64,000 nt of DNA from Anoplolepis gracilipes (GCF_047496725.1 NC_132984.1:4165001-4229000); one strand, 5' to 3'. Positions 1-12,840 are shown, counted from the first letter of the stretch. Notes: generated from the letters alone by a model not told the origin. Made by a program: numbers and translations.

Positions 1-1095
1 CACATTATGTTCTAATAATTTTATAACAATAAAGTAGATTTTTATACTTAAATTAATTATAAATTATATTGCAGATATTTGCAAACACTATAAGGATAAA
101 ATTCATAAGTCGGTCTTACATTTAAGACCGCCTCAAGTAAGTTTTTAAAATTCCATTCAGCCATCTCATTAACTAAACGGAGTCAAGACTATACTTAAAA
201 CTAGACTTGATTGATGCGTTCGAGAATAACGTTATTAGCGCTAAAAATCGTAAAAGTCATTCTATCTTCATTACTTAATGAAAGTTAAACAAGGACAGAG
301 CACGTTAAGGGTCCTTCGAGGACGAGGCTCGATTGGACACAACGCTTATTCGCCAGTTAAAAATGAGGCTTCCTGATTGGTTAATCGTTGCTGGTGACCC
401 TAAGCATCGGTCGATATAAGTGACCAATCAGCATGTGATATTTTTAGTAATTTACTATTGCGCATGTGCGAAAAATCACGTATGTGCTGCTTTTATATAT
501 CTGCTCTCTTCCTGCTACACTTTTCGTCTTTTCTCTCTTTCTCACCGACGCCCAAATAATACATCCGTCTTATTTTGAATGTATGTACAAAGTGTGTAAC
601 AAGTGCGACTACACACGAAACGGATCTATTGATTCGCGATTCGCGAAACCCGTGAATATGTCCTTACGCGTTCGCGCGTACGTCACACAATGAACGCCGT
701 GGTTTGTGTACCGCAACGATTCGCGAACAATTGTTTATCACAGTGATTTCTCTTCTCTCGCGACCCCCGCGCATTCGTAAGATATTTGGATGGAACGTGC
801 GTGACGCGTGACCCCGTGCTGTGCGTGAGATCGTGTCTCGGATCGTGATCCCCCGATCCCCCAAGCGTGCTAACACCGTGTGAAGTGTCAGTGAAGGGAC
901 AAAGGGTGTCACGTAAGTGTGTGCGCCGCGAGCCCTCGGGAGGACTCGTCACGAAAAAAAAAAAAAAAAAAAGACTTCGAGAAAAAAATTTTAAGAATTA
1001 TATAAATGATGACGAAAGGGAAAATTTTCGTATTTAGTGGTCTACCGTCACTCTTCTCCGCCGTGACGAACTTTTTTAGATAAGTTTAAAAAAAG

Positions 1096-1128
<33 letters not shown>

Positions 1129-1829
1129 AAAGCGCAAAAGAAAATAAAATCCGATAACGTAAACAAAGTCTTCTCTTGACAGACTCTTGACAGGTTTTGC
1201 GAGCGAAAATAAAACGGTTGTTTTACGGCTGTAAAACAAAGGTCTATCCATAACTCATCATCTCTGCTTTCAGAAAAAAAAGGAGTGCATAAAAGATAAA
1301 TAACTACTACTAGGACGAGGCGGTTCACAATCCAAAATAAGAAAAAAATTTCCTTCGTGCTTTCAATCAGAGACTCTCTGTAAAAAGCCAGCTTTCCACA
1401 TGTTGGAGCAGCTCGCTACCTGTGTTACCGTTGCTACAATAATCTCAAGGACAAGTTTGTAAAAACCTAGTTCACGCCCCGGCCAGATAGCTGGCTGAGC
1501 TTAAGGCTCAGTCGATCCAGTCTCACGTTGCCATGTGTCCCCTTGATCGATTTGTGTTAGGTGTAAGAGGGCTGGAAAAAAGTTCTCAGGACAGTGTGGA
1601 CCTTCTGTTTGATTCAGAATCCCCGAACTATCCTTGCTGTATACTATATAGTCCTTTGCTACTGCGCTATTGTCGTAAGATGTACGAGAAACGCTATGAT
1701 ACTGTCGTACTTCCTGCTGAAGTGCTCTCACGCGACTGGTGACATTTTTAATAAGCCCTCTTTCGTGTTTGCGTTACAGGCAGAGACGTTACCTGATCCA
1801 TCGTTGGGCGATAGTCCAGGAGGTTGACC
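1..1829. other. Upstream region and probable 5' leader of the YTH gene
   Basis: No protein-coding gene is supported here. The first 450 bases are AT-rich; about 374-430 carries an inverted pair of ATTGG/CCAAT motifs. From about 600 to 920 the DNA is CpG-rich, as in the leaders of other genes in this window, and a consensus splice donor (GTAAGT) begins at 913, so a noncoding first exon ending at 912 is likely. Poly(A) runs lie at about 954-972 and 1085-1125. The last leader segment begins at 1780, after a clear acceptor (GCGTTACAG). The short open frames here are low-complexity or lack any family resemblance. Confidence 0.5.
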
Positions 1830-4253
1830 ATGGGCAGCAACACGGACGGCGACAATTTGAATCTCAGCTGCGGCGAGAACGACAACGGCGACGAGTTGAG
1901 GATCGCGGCAGATGAGACCTATGACACACGTAGCGAGGTCTCCTCCAGCAGTTCCAACAGCAGCAACTCCAGCCATCCTACAATCAGTACGGTTTCCAGC
2001 AAGTCATCTTCGCGCGGCGACAACAAACGCGGCAGAAGAAACAGGAACAAGCGCGGTAGATCTAGTAGAGATTCCAAGTCGTCCAGTCCTGAGCCTAAAC
2101 GAGCCAGGTCCAAGGAGAGCAAAGGAACCACCAAGAGTTACGACTATGCCACCAAGTTGAATTATTTATTTAGAGATGCAAGGTTCGGATGGGAACAACA
2201 ATAAATAGCTATTGCAGTTGTTGCTGATTTAATAAGATTTGATAAAAACATTCTCGTATATTAAAAAGCTTAGAATTGTTCAAAAAGTTTCTTGGTTGCT
2301 TATATTTTCTTGTTCTATATATTTTATAAAAAATTGAACCTAGAAAAGCTTTCCAAATCTGATTTGAAATTTATACAAACATAATATTTTTATATCAAAT
2401 ATAATATTTATATTAAATGTAAAATATTTCTTTAAGATTGTGTATTTAATAGAAAGTGTCAAAAAATTTAGAGTGTTTAAATGTTTTCAAGTCTCTTTTG
2501 CTAGATTTTTCATCATCAAGTCCAATAATGCGGAGAATGTGACACTGTCCAAGGCCAAGGGAGTATGGAGTACGCTGCCGCAAAATGAAGCGAATCTGAA
2601 TCAAGCTTATAGAGAATCACGGAACGTGTTGCTGGTATTTTCCGTGAAGGAATCGGGAAAGTTTGCTGGTTTTGCGAGACTTAGTGCAGAATCGAGAAGA
2701 GATGCTGCACCAGTTTCTTGGGTAAACAAAATATGATCAAATTAATAAATTAATATTTGGAAGTACAATCCTGATTTGTTTTTTAGAATTAACTGATTAA
2801 AATTTTACTATATATTGATTGTTTTTTATTAATTATTCGGATTGCAAAAGAGAAGTATAATGTTTTTTAATGCATTTCAGGTTTTGCCTCCTGGTTTATC
2901 AGCAAAGGCTTTAGGTGGTGTTTTTAAGGTTGACTGGATCTGCAGAAAAGAATTACCATTTACATCAACATTGCATTTGTACAATCCTTGGAATAATGGC
3001 AAACAAGTCAAAATTGGTCGAGATGGCCAGGAAATTGAACCCAAAGTTGCAGAGGAATTGTGTAGACTGTTTCCAGAAGACGAAGGTAAATCTTAAAAGA
3101 AATATATTAATATATTAAATAGTGATTGAAAAGTTATATATGCAATTTTAATATACGTACAATTTCATATATATTGATAAATTACGTTTTGATAAATTAC
3201 ACTTTATATGTATAAGTAAAAAATATCTGTTTGCAGGAATCGAGATGACACCTATTTTGAGAAAGTCCAAGGAAGCAGGAAAGCACGTCGTAAAGTCATC
3301 ACGTTATCGCGATAAAAGACCCATAAACAACTCCAGATTTTTACGAAGAGGTGGACGAGGACGTAGATTGTTTTTGACTTCGAGATCGCGTTTAGCTTCT
3401 TTGGCCAGAGGTTCCCATGGAGTTGGGGGGGATCACAGAGGTTCCAGAGACTCTTATCGATATACCCCATGGTTCAATCGAGGAGATTCACCTTACACAA
3501 AGTACGATCCGTCCAACTGATTATTCATAGCATACAAAGCTTCAATTTTAATAACTTTAACACCTTTCGAATAGTATTGTACGTCGAACAGTATTGCAAA
3601 ATTAATGTAATTTACTCTACATAATAATAATTAATTATTTCAGAGGTTACGGAGCTGGTCTTGGTGTAGCCGCGGTTGCAGAAGCTTATGTAGCAGATTA
3701 TATGCGTACCATGCAACATCAGTTGCCACCATTGCCACCTTACGGTCCACATCCGTACGATACTTTGCCACCACCTCCTCCACCACCGAGGTAAAGACAT
3801 TTATATTTGATACTAGGACTTGAGATAGCATCTTCCTTGAAATATTTTACTTTAGTTTTTCCTCGCAAAAAATACAAACCAAGTTTTAAAGATCCAGTAG
3901 GATTTATATTATTAAATCGAAATATAAATTCTAATTAAAATTGAAATTAAATTAAAACATTTATTTGATTGTGTTAAATAATTTTTCTGTTAAGATTAGA
4001 TGAAATAAGAAATTTCATTGATATTAAATTTAAAAAAAGCTTCATGATGAGTATGAAATTAAACAACTTTTTTTTTAGATATTATGACGGTTTACCACTG
4101 CCTCCAGATTATAGCGCGACAGCGTCAGCACTGGAGAAACGTAGTTATGAGAGGAGCGTCGACGAGTTCTTGTGGAGAACGGCCAGTCGTCACAGTCGAC
4201 ACAGCGATCATCGCTCTTCCCGCGATCATCACAGATATAGAGATCGCAGATAA
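1830..4253 (+). CDS. Ythdc1: YTH domain protein, YTHDC1-type nuclear m6A reader
   Basis: Model: exons 1830-2182, 2505-2721, 2881-3085, 3237-3501, 3644-3790 and 4079-4253, joined in phase to give 453 residues. The ATG at 1830 follows an in-frame TAG in the same exon. Residues 1-105 are Ser/Asp-rich, then basic (RGRRNRNKRG). The YTH domain runs from about residue 108 (YATKLNYLFRDARFFIIKS) to about 250 and resembles vertebrate YTHDC1 closely. W139 (KGVWSTLP) and W190 (PVSWVLPPG) match the aromatic cage that holds N6-methyladenosine. The tail is Arg-rich, then Pro/Tyr-rich (exon 6 ends in seven prolines) and closes with an RS/RH/RD-rich segment. Family role: reading m6A in nuclear RNA and influencing splicing and export; in flies it takes part in sex-specific Sxl splicing. 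At 453 residues it is shorter than the human protein, mostly through a smaller acidic N-terminus. Confidence 0.93.
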
Positions 4254-5525
4254 AAATTGAACTCGTAATGTTTTCCTATCAGCCCGTCGATTCTCAAATC
4301 TTGCTTTATTACTAATGACAAATCGATAAATTGGACAATGACATATTGTCTCATACTTGTGAGAAAAATGTTTCTCAGTGAAATACCTAAAAATTAAATT
4401 GTGTACAAAAATTAATCTTAGTAATTTAATAATTAAAATGTTAAAATTGATATCTCTTCCAAGAATTTGTCCAAAAAATGAATAAATTCTTAGGCCTATA
4501 AAGAATTCTGGGAATTGACGGATTCAATCATATATCCATTATCACAAAGGCAATCGCGCGCGCGCGCGCAGCACAGAATCATGTTTCAGTAGCCTTCAAT
4601 TTCATTAATCATCGACTTGCCTGAGTATAGATAGTGATTGTGAACACATTTTCTTTGTTATAAAATAATATAGATTAGCTAAGTAAATTTTGTACCATTT
4701 AGTATTGAATTTGACGATTTTTTCTATAAATTTTCGACAAGCAAAATGCAATAATATCGAAATATTTCGCCTTCTCTGATTATAAAAAGAAAGAATCTAT
4801 ATGATAAAAAAAAATACTTTTTCTCTTTCTACAATTTTTTTTGAATATATATATGTGTATGTATGTGATCAGTATGTATGTATGTGTGTATTATCATCTT
4901 ATTATATATTTATACGAGATAATCTATATAATGAATATAAAAGCAATGATTTGATCTCTGATACGAGATTGATTTATTTTAACAAAAATAATTATAAAAT
5001 TTAAACAAAACAAGTTTCTTTTCAATTTAATAATTCTTGTGTTTATACACATATGTATACGTTTTATGTATAAACGGAAGACTTACATAACATAAGAAAA
5101 TTATTGACCTATTATTTTACCTTATTGTTTTTTCAATAGTTGATAATTCATAGAAAAAAGTATTTAATAAATGGAATAAGGAGAAATCAGCAGATGATAA
5201 GAATTATCACTCTCATACCACCCACGCAAAGAGGGAATCTCCTAAACAGATATGTTTATCCTGACCTGACAGAAGACAAAAGTACGGAAGGACTCTACCA
5301 CGCGTTGTAGTATTATTTTATCGCCAGCCGTCAACCAGTCGTCATCTGTTATAAAAAAAAATTTAGTTAAAGATTATTGTAGATAATGTTTCAAATTTTA
5401 ATTAAATGTGTATATTATTTATTTTTTAGAGTTAATATATAATTATTATAAAATTAAATTTTTTTAAAGTTTTTAGAGTTTTTGAGTAAAGATTATTTTG
5501 CGTTAGGCTGTTTAATTGCCTTAAA
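4254..5525. other. Spacer: YTH gene 3' end and sulfotransferase upstream region
   Basis: A possible poly(A) signal AATAAA lies at about 4481. A short CG-dinucleotide run lies at about 4557-4569. The region 5190-5350 is less AT-rich and probably holds the promoter of the next gene; it includes a perfect GATA-type palindrome, TGATAAGAATTATCA, at 5195-5209. Short open frames around 4801-5004 are AT-rich low complexity and are not called. Confidence 0.5.
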
Positions 5526-7448
5526 ATGTTTGTTAAAGTGCAGTTTTTTAAGTGCGGTTTGTGTGCTGTGTTTTATCTCGTTGTCTGCTTAATTGTAATT
5601 AATGTGAAAAAAAGTTTTAACGTGAAAGAAGAACCGATAGACAATTTGATAGCGACCGAACGTCAGGTGCAAACACCCGGATTCTCGAAGAAGAACGTCG
5701 AGTCGGAAATCGAAATATTACGGACGGACGAATTAAAGGGTGAAACTATCGATCTGGAGGTATAAAATATAAAATTCAAAAGAATCGACGGCATTCATCA
5801 ATCTCGTCTCTCTCACATGTAGTATATTTTTATATTCCTGTTAATAGAAGAGTGCGACTCTACTCAAACAGGTGTCGAACGTCTGCGCGAAATACAACCT
5901 GAGAACTTCTCTTGTCAAAAGGCATTTTTTATATAATGCTAAACACAAATCATTATATTGTTGGATTCGCAAGGTTGCATCCACCAGTTTCACCAAATTA
6001 TTTTCCGACATGAGTAACCGTCAAGTTAGCCACAATTTTTACAAGTAACTATTGTATATTGATAATATATTCTCTAATTCATTAAATTATTATTTGTAAA
6101 GATTTTTAGTGTTTATACATAATTATATTTATATATAAAAATTTTATCTATTTTTTATTTTATTTCAATTTTTGTTTATTTCCACGAAAATTAAACCTTA
6201 TCATATCAAAATATGTTTTAACATTCTATGAGTCTCCTATAAACATCTTTAAAGTAATTAAAAATGAAATTCATTAAAAAATTTATTTTAATAAAAAAAT
6301 TATAGCTTAAATATGTCATCTATTGTTTAATCTCACAAACAAAATATAATAATAAAAATTAAATATATTATTATATTATTTTATTAATAATTCGAGAGCA
6401 TGTAATTTGCAGAGAAGTGGACTTTTTGTCCCCAAAAAGTTTGAGAGATCTCCAATATCTTGCTACCAACAATACTATTTTTAAATTACTTATCGTCAGG
6501 CATCCGTTTCAACGGCTAGTCTCATCCTATAGGTAATTAATCTTTATTAAATCGTTTTATTAAAAATAGTCGATATTCTGACTCTACAGCCAGAGTATCA
6601 TTTGAAAAGAGAAATGTAGATTTTGTTATAAAATTTCAAACTATATATTGACAGTAATACTGATTATCCTAATACTGAGATTATCTGATACAAAATTATC
6701 TGTAGGGATCGCATCGAAGATAACAGCAGATATACCGCACAATCTTTGCTCTACGCTCGTCAGATTCTTTATCTTTCAAGACCGGAACTCTTTCGTCCCA
6801 ACATAACGGGTGGTAACATCCTACAGAAGATATTTTTAGCAAATAGAAGGTACATATATGCTTAATCCATATTTAATTTTTTTATGTGCTTTACTTCATA
6901 TGTTATATGAGATAAAACACATTACATATCAATTAATATTATATAATATACTATTGTAATATTATTATAATAGTATATTATTATATTATTTATTATAATA
7001 TAATATTATATTGTTATATAATATTAATCCATATAAGAATATCAATTCTTGGATCTTTTACAGATTAAAAATAGTACCCAGCTTCCGAGAATTCTTGGAA
7101 TGGTTGTTGGAGCAATCTCCAAATCACTACGACGATCACTGGGCTCAGTACTATACTCATTGCGCAGTCTGCGACACAAACTACAATTTCATCCTGAAAC
7201 TAGATGAATACACTTTCGGGGAGATCAATTATGTTCTGTCAAAGCTACAATTGGACAAAAGTAAAATCTACCTGCCTAAGTTGCAGCGCACTCGTGCTGG
7301 GATCACTAACTTTGACGTAACATGTAAATACTTTCATAATGTGACGACCGATATGATCCTGCGGCTGTACGAAAAGTACAAAGTGGACTTTGAGATGTAT
7401 AACTACAAGATAGACAAATATTTGTCTTGCGCTAAGAGAAAAAGTTAA
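5526..7448 (+). CDS. Golgi carbohydrate sulfotransferase (Sulfotransfer_2, CHST8-14-like)
   Basis: Exons 5526-5759, 5848-6044, 6413-6532, 6706-6849 and 7064-7448 join in phase to 359 residues, a normal length for the family. Residues about 5-27 (start VQFFKCGLCAVFYLVV) form one hydrophobic signal-anchor, so the protein should be a type II Golgi membrane enzyme. The PAPS-binding signatures are visible: a 5'-phosphosulfate loop at residues 116-125 (CWIRKVASTS) and a 3'-phosphate site at 168-184 (KLLIVRHPFQRLVSSYR). Later family blocks include HWAQYYTHCAVCDTNYNFI and YEKYKVDFEMYNY near the C-terminus. Enzymes of this family transfer sulfate from PAPS to sugars such as chondroitin, dermatan or HNK-1-type glycans; which acceptor is used cannot be read from the sequence. 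The 5' loop has R-K-V-A-S-T where vertebrate members usually have P-K-V-A-C/S-T, a modest divergence. Confidence 0.88.
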
Positions 7449-8136
7449 TTCTGATTTGACAAGATAATTATAAAGCAATGAGATAATATTCAAATCAAAA
7501 GAAAACAAAAACAATTCTTTTGATAGAATTCAATTTTTTAAGAGAAAGATATGTCTTCTTTTTGTTAACTGTATATAGAGTAAATTTTTATTGTGAATTC
7601 TGAATAAGTTTTTAATAAGTATTTAAAATTTAATATACTTTTTAATAAAAATGAAAGTATATATATTTTTAAAAATATATATTTTATAAAAAAATTATGT
7701 AAGATAAGTTACTACTAATCATGTAATTATTAAAAATTATTAAATTATTAAACAGCTTATGATTTCTACAGTAATTTTTATAATTATAGATGAAAACTGA
7801 ATAATGATTATAGATAGGCATGATAATCAATACAATGTATTTTAATGTATAAAAAAAACGATCTATTTTTCTCTTTAATGTAATATGACATTACGATTTG
7901 TATTTGATTTACAAAACTAAATTGTCATCAATTCTAGATGTTTTTAATTTAAAAAAAAGCAAATAAAAGGAAAAAATTATTTTTCTGCATTTAAATTTCA
8001 TTGCTGTGTATAGTATCCAATCTAATTATCTCAAAAATGTTTTTTATTCTTCTGTCCTTTATCTTCGATCTATATTTCAAATCGTCTTTCGTTTCTCGTG
8101 TTAAATTATGAAACTTATCATCTCTTACTTTTGAAA
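7449..8136. other. Convergent 3' spacer between sulfotransferase and UBA2
   Basis: Very AT-rich DNA with no open frame of interest. An AATAAA at about 7644 fits the + strand gene's poly(A) signal. On the - strand an AATAAA (TTTATT at about 8043) lies roughly 90 bases past the UBA2 stop. Confidence 0.5.
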
Positions 8137-11100
8137 CTAATCGGTATCATCGCATACTATCAAACAATCAGTGTCCTCAGAAAGTTTCCGTTTTCTCGAG
8201 GTCGAATTTTTCAATTCAGGTAAATTATCATAGGGTTCATCATCATTATCGATAATGCAAATGTCATCGTTATTATCTATGTTATTATCAATTTCCACTT
8301 TACGTTTCTTGGTTGCAATTTCAGTTTCAGTTGAATCATTTTTACGCTTCTTAGCCGTATCTGATATTTCAGTCACATTCTGCACAGAAAATTTTTCTCT
8401 TAGTAAATAAATATCAAAACAAAGCAATAAAAAAATATTTCTAAAAATAATAATCATTCACCTGTCCATTAGACGTCGAAGGTTTCTCCTCTTCCTCCTC
8501 ATCCTTCGGTTTAAGTGCATTCTTATCAGCCAATATCAAAAATTGTGGACTGTCATCTTTTGGACCAGGTTTCTGCCGATAAACTACAAAGACAGTCAGC
8601 GAATAATTCTGCTGGAAGTCGTCGACTTTGAGAATCGCTCCGTCCTTGATTCCCAATTCTTCCAATTTTTTGTCATTATTGCCCTCCGTCTCGCCCTCCT
8701 CACTGCTGATGACAACAGCGCCGGTACCATCGATCATGACATCAGGAGCGATCATATTAAGTCTGTTCTTGAGTACTAACTCCTCCAGTTCTTTAATAGT
8801 CATATTGGAAGTATCGACCGCCAACACAGCCTGTGGAGTAGGCGCGCAGACGTAGCAGTGCGGATTGGGCGGATTCACTGCCTTCTCCGGCACAAGTAAC
8901 TGATTACGATGGTTCATTTTCAGACGCAGATAGACAGATCTACAGGCCCATAAATTGTTTTCAAGAACTCGGAAAGCATGGAGAACCACCATACCCGCAA
9001 TTATAGCGTTTGTGGTTGCGATCGCTGGGATTATATTGCCAGCCATTGCTAAAAATGAGAAAAGAAATTTCGTATAAAAATTTAAATTTAATTTCGTGAG
9101 CAATAATTTAAGAAATTACGAAATACTTTAACACTTTGCAAGAGAAGAGAAAAGAAACAAAATGTAGAAAGACTAACTAGATAAGTAAAGCGATTATTGC
9201 TACCAACATTTGATATCGAATCTGCTTTTCTGAGGAATTCCAAAAATGTGTGCGCGAATGTTAGCACACGCGGCGACGAAATCCATGGCATGTTGATCAT
9301 CCTTATCCCAGACCAGATGATTGTCCAACGATTTTTCTTGGGAAGCTTTCAATGCTTGACTCAAATTTTTTAATGCATCGGCGAAAATGGAGCCGCATTT
9401 GGAAATGCTCCAGCGTTGTTGATCCTTCAGTCCAGGCTGATTAATCTCTTTACTACATCCAGCCACTTTGAAAAAGAAATAATATACAATATTGATCTCG
9501 ATAAGAAAATAAAAGAAAGAATATATTTATGGAATAATGGCAAACCTCCATCTGGTAATTCCCTCCAATTCAATGGCATTGGTGGTCTGCGCTTTTTCCA
9601 TAAATTATCCATACTTAGTAAATACTTGATATCATCATGAAAAAGTTTTGTGAATAATTTTTCTGGATCATAGTCACAAGATTGTGCCCAAACTCGCGTA
9701 GAAATTCTATCAATATTGCCTTTGTCATTGTGCTCTGTTTGCAAAGCTCCCTCTCCTGCTATGTCTACAATATCAAAATTCTATATTTCTTTATCATTAT
9801 ACATTTAAAGATATTACTAATAAGAAAAATTGAAAAAAAAAAAACAAGTAAATGAGATGAGTTAATATAAATAAGTTTTACAATAAATAAATAATAAGTA
9901 ATATATATAATTATAATAAAAGAATATTTTAATAAAAATATTTGATTAGCTCTACTTGATACAATAATAAGTATTACCAGTGGCTTCAGGATCTGCAGTA
10001 TCTGGGGAAACATCTTGATCGGGATCTTCTTCTCCAAATAATTGACTGCAATGTTTGTTATAAAATAGATTAATTAAGAATAATTATTCTTTTATAAAAC
10101 TAAATAAAATAAGATTTAAAATATATACACAAGTTACATTAAATATCTGAATAGATTAAAATATCTAATTCCATAACATAAAATATCTGAATAAATTAAA
10201 ATATCTAATTCCAATATAAATTATATATTGTAATAATGCTTACTTGAAGAGATGCTTGGCCCATACTATGCAATGAATAGGTTCACTAGGTGTGTTACGA
10301 ATAGTGCAACCAGGATAAGTCTTTTGTGCAGCTTTGGGCGTACACTCATAACATTGGCTCAGGCCTTTTTTAATGAGTTCTACTTGACCCTCATAGCCTG
10401 CAGTACCAGATTCGATCAAAGGCACATCTGCCGCTAAGCACATACGATTTACATGGTTTCTTGCTGCTCTATTGTCAAGGGCATTTAAAACTACTGAAAA
10501 TCTCTTAAAAAATGATAAGCCAAACTCTGATCTGCAAGCATAGGATGTTGAATAAATATGATATCACTATTAGCTTATAAAACAAAAATATCAAGATATA
10601 CTTACGATGTAATACTGTCATGGTAATGTATCACTTTAACATCTGGATTAAATGTTAATGCTGTTTCACGTGCAACACTGGCTTTCGACTTTCCCACATG
10701 TTTCTTTTGAAACAAAAACTGTCTGTTTAAATTGCTAACATCTATTGTATCTAAATCAATCTGAAAAACAAATAGATTTACTTGAAAATAATCTATTGCA
10801 AGGATACAATATTAATCATAAAAAAATGTTATAATTATTAAAACATATGTTATGTATTAATCAAATTAAATTAATATGTTATGTATGTACATATTTACAT
10901 ATAAATTATAACATATAAGTAAATTAAATTGATTAATAAAACGTATAGTAAAATTGACAATAGAAAATAATTAATACACCAGCAGAGTAAATAAAATTAA
11001 AAACAAGACAAAATAAGTCAAGACAAATAAATAAAATTATCCATAAGAATAATGTTCGCGCGAATAGAAATTTTTGCAAATTGTTTATACTATTCTTATA

Positions 11101-11337
11101 CAATAAAAAGAAAAGCATAGACGTCAACTTGTACGCGCGCGTAAATCCCGCAAAGTGAGGTTATGTCGGCTACTATGGAAATAATCCACTTACGATCTCG
11201 ATATCCGCGAACCCGGACATGACAAGATTCTTTAGAATCTCGCAGCCGATGCCACCGGCACCCACGACGAGTACCTTACTGCGTAAAATCGCATCACGTA
11301 ATTCTGCACGAAACACCCCGCTAACGGTAGTCGCCAT
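8137..11337 (-). CDS. Uba2: SUMO-activating enzyme subunit 2 (UBA2/SAE2)
   Basis: Eight exons on the - strand, in transcription order: 11337-11194, 10760-10606, 10531-10244, 10045-9978, 9764-9546, 9465-9208, 9048-8462 and 8379-8137. They join in phase to 653 residues, close to the human 640. This is the catalytic half of the SUMO E1: with AOS1/SAE1 it adenylates SUMO and passes it to UBC9, in the nucleus. Visible: the adenylation loop VVGAGGIGCE at residues 24-33; the ATP/Mg region IDLDTIDVSNLNRQFLF; zinc-ligand pair C160/C163 (CYEC) with a second pair in exon 7 (CYVC); the catalytic cysteine C175 in YPGCTIRNTPSEPIH; the exon 7 ubiquitin-fold region; and a Lys/Arg-rich C-terminal exon containing KKRK and KKRKVE, a likely nuclear localisation signal. 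Exon 6 uses the weak donor GTTGGT, the only one that keeps the conserved K-S-M-A-G-N junction. Confidence 0.95.
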
Positions 11338-11742
11338 CTTATGACGAATGAGCCGTTTTGCGACCTACACTACATGAAGTTAGCCGGCAAAAATTATTAA
11401 AGGTACCTTTTCATGTTGACTCTCGACTTTCAATGGCTACGTTCAGAGATATATGCCGGTATTTTTGGGTGCGTTCCCACTGAGAGCGTCATCTGCGTTA
11501 ACCAATCAAAGCATCCCGTTTTATTGCAGTCATAAATCATGCAATAAAATATATATACACACCCACATATATTGTATTTTTGCTTTTATTTATATATATT
11601 AACTTAAAAATTATATTTTATTTATATATTAAACACATACAAAATATAATTTTTTAAATTTTAATAAAAATATCTTATATATACATATATAATGTACTCT
11701 AAACATATATCAAAGTGAAAAAGATATATATTGATATATTAC

Positions 11743-11745
<3 letters not shown>
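11338..11745. promoter_or_regulatory. UBA2 upstream region
   Basis: The 200 bases beyond the UBA2 ATG are moderately GC-rich and hold no coding frame. They are the probable UBA2 promoter and leader. The DNA then turns into low-complexity AT sequence that leads to the (AT)n tract. No TATA box or initiator could be fixed with confidence. Confidence 0.4.

Positions 11746-11834
<89 letters not shown>
11746..11834. repeat. Long (AT)n microsatellite
   Basis: Almost 90 bases of uninterrupted alternating AT, read directly. It gives mirror-image Tyr-Ile open frames on both strands that have no coding meaning. The tract should be length-polymorphic and can extrude as a cruciform. Confidence 0.95.
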
Positions 11835-11837
<3 letters not shown>

Positions 11838-11875
11838 GCGCAGTCACAAAAATGTTCGACTTTTGAGATACATAA

Positions 11876-12012
11876 GGGTGATTCCACAATAGCTGTCATA
11901 AGTCGGATGTCGGAAGAGTTGACCAATTACAGTTGACTTTAGAGAAGAATAATCGAATATGATTGGTAAACTCTTCGACATCCAACTTATGACAGCTATT
12001 GTGGAATCACCC
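11876..12012. mobile_element. Palindromic MITE-like element
   Basis: A 137-base foldback sequence. The left arm (starting GGGTGATTCCACAATAGCTG) and the reverse complement of the right arm match over about 48 bases with few differences. The loop carries AGTTGACTTTAGAGAAGAAT. Directly beyond it, 12016-12092 repeats the arm and loop in inverted order (GGTTCCACAATAGCTGTCGT and so on), so this is a nested or tandem insertion. There is no coding capacity, which fits a miniature inverted-repeat transposable element; the family is not identified. Confidence 0.65.
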
Positions 12013-12122
12013 TAAGGCTGGTTCCACAATAGCTGTCGTAAGAGTTACCCAATCATATTCGATTATTCTTCTCTAAAGTCAACTGTGATTGGTTTAATCT
12101 TCAATTTTCAATTTTCAATTCG

Positions 12123-12329
12123 TAGTCTGATACAGGCTTTAGCAGTCCATACACTTATATGGTCTAAAGCCCGTATCAGACTACGCATTAAAAATTGAAA
12201 TTAAAGATTGAATATTGAAATTTGACCAATCAAGACAAAGCAATTTTAGTTCCCTTTGTCCTGATTGGTCAAATTTTAATCTTCAATCTTTAATCTCAAT
12301 CTTCAATGCATTTATCTGATACGGGCTTA
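12123..12329. mobile_element. Second cluster of overlapping inverted-repeat elements
   Basis: Two overlapping palindromes. The short one (12123-12184) pairs GTAGTCTGATACAGGCTTTAG with CTAAAGCCCGTATCAGACTAC around a 20-base centre. The longer one (about 12167-12329) begins AAGCCCGTATCAGA and ends TCTGATACGGGCTT, with inner arms of AATTGAAATTAAAGATTGAA type and a CCAATCA/TGATTGG pair at the centre. Noncoding; a MITE-like origin is inferred from structure alone. Confidence 0.6.
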
Positions 12330-12711
12330 AGATCTAGTTTCTTTTTTTAGTAACCGGCCATTTTCGAAACGAGGCTGACGATCGACCATCTTGATTGGTT
12401 TCGCACAATCGTTGACACAGTCGGGCAGTGTCCGCGGTCGGCACCTCGCGATGCGAAACGTCGCGTCGCGAAACGACGATTGATAATTGTTGGTACGTGT
12501 GGTGTGCATGTGTGCGTGAGACCCGCGGATCGACGTCGCTAACGGCTCGTCACCGGGTATGGCGGTTACGTGTCGTTAAAACGAAATACTCGCCGAACGA
12601 CTCATCGTCCCCTCGTCGAAGGGCCCTTAGGAGGGCGAGGAGAACGCGAACACCGTTCTCGAAGCGCCGCGGAGCGGAATCGTGTGAAGTCGTGTGCGGC
12701 TTGTCCAACCA

Positions 12712-12743
<32 letters not shown>

Positions 12744-12840
12744 AGATGCTCCGGCGCACATGGTGACATCGTCTTCCGGGTCAGTTGGAAAGTAGATCCG
12801 AAGCTTACGTTCTGTGTTAATTAAAGCTCTTCTTCTGCTT
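12330..12840 (+). other. GC-rich probable promoter and noncoding first exon of spinophilin
   Basis: A CpG-rich island in otherwise AT-rich DNA, with a (GA)n run at about 12714-12745. Its open frames on both strands show no family resemblance. Position and composition suggest the transcription start and first untranslated exon of the + strand spinophilin gene, head-to-head with UBA2. The exact start and donor site are not resolved. Confidence 0.45.

Noticed and set aside
1048..1328. Minus-strand frames with long phenylalanine runs
   Set aside because: They are created by the poly(A) tract at 1085-1125.
11699..11936. Tyr-Ile repeat frames on both strands
   Set aside because: Translations of the (AT)n microsatellite.
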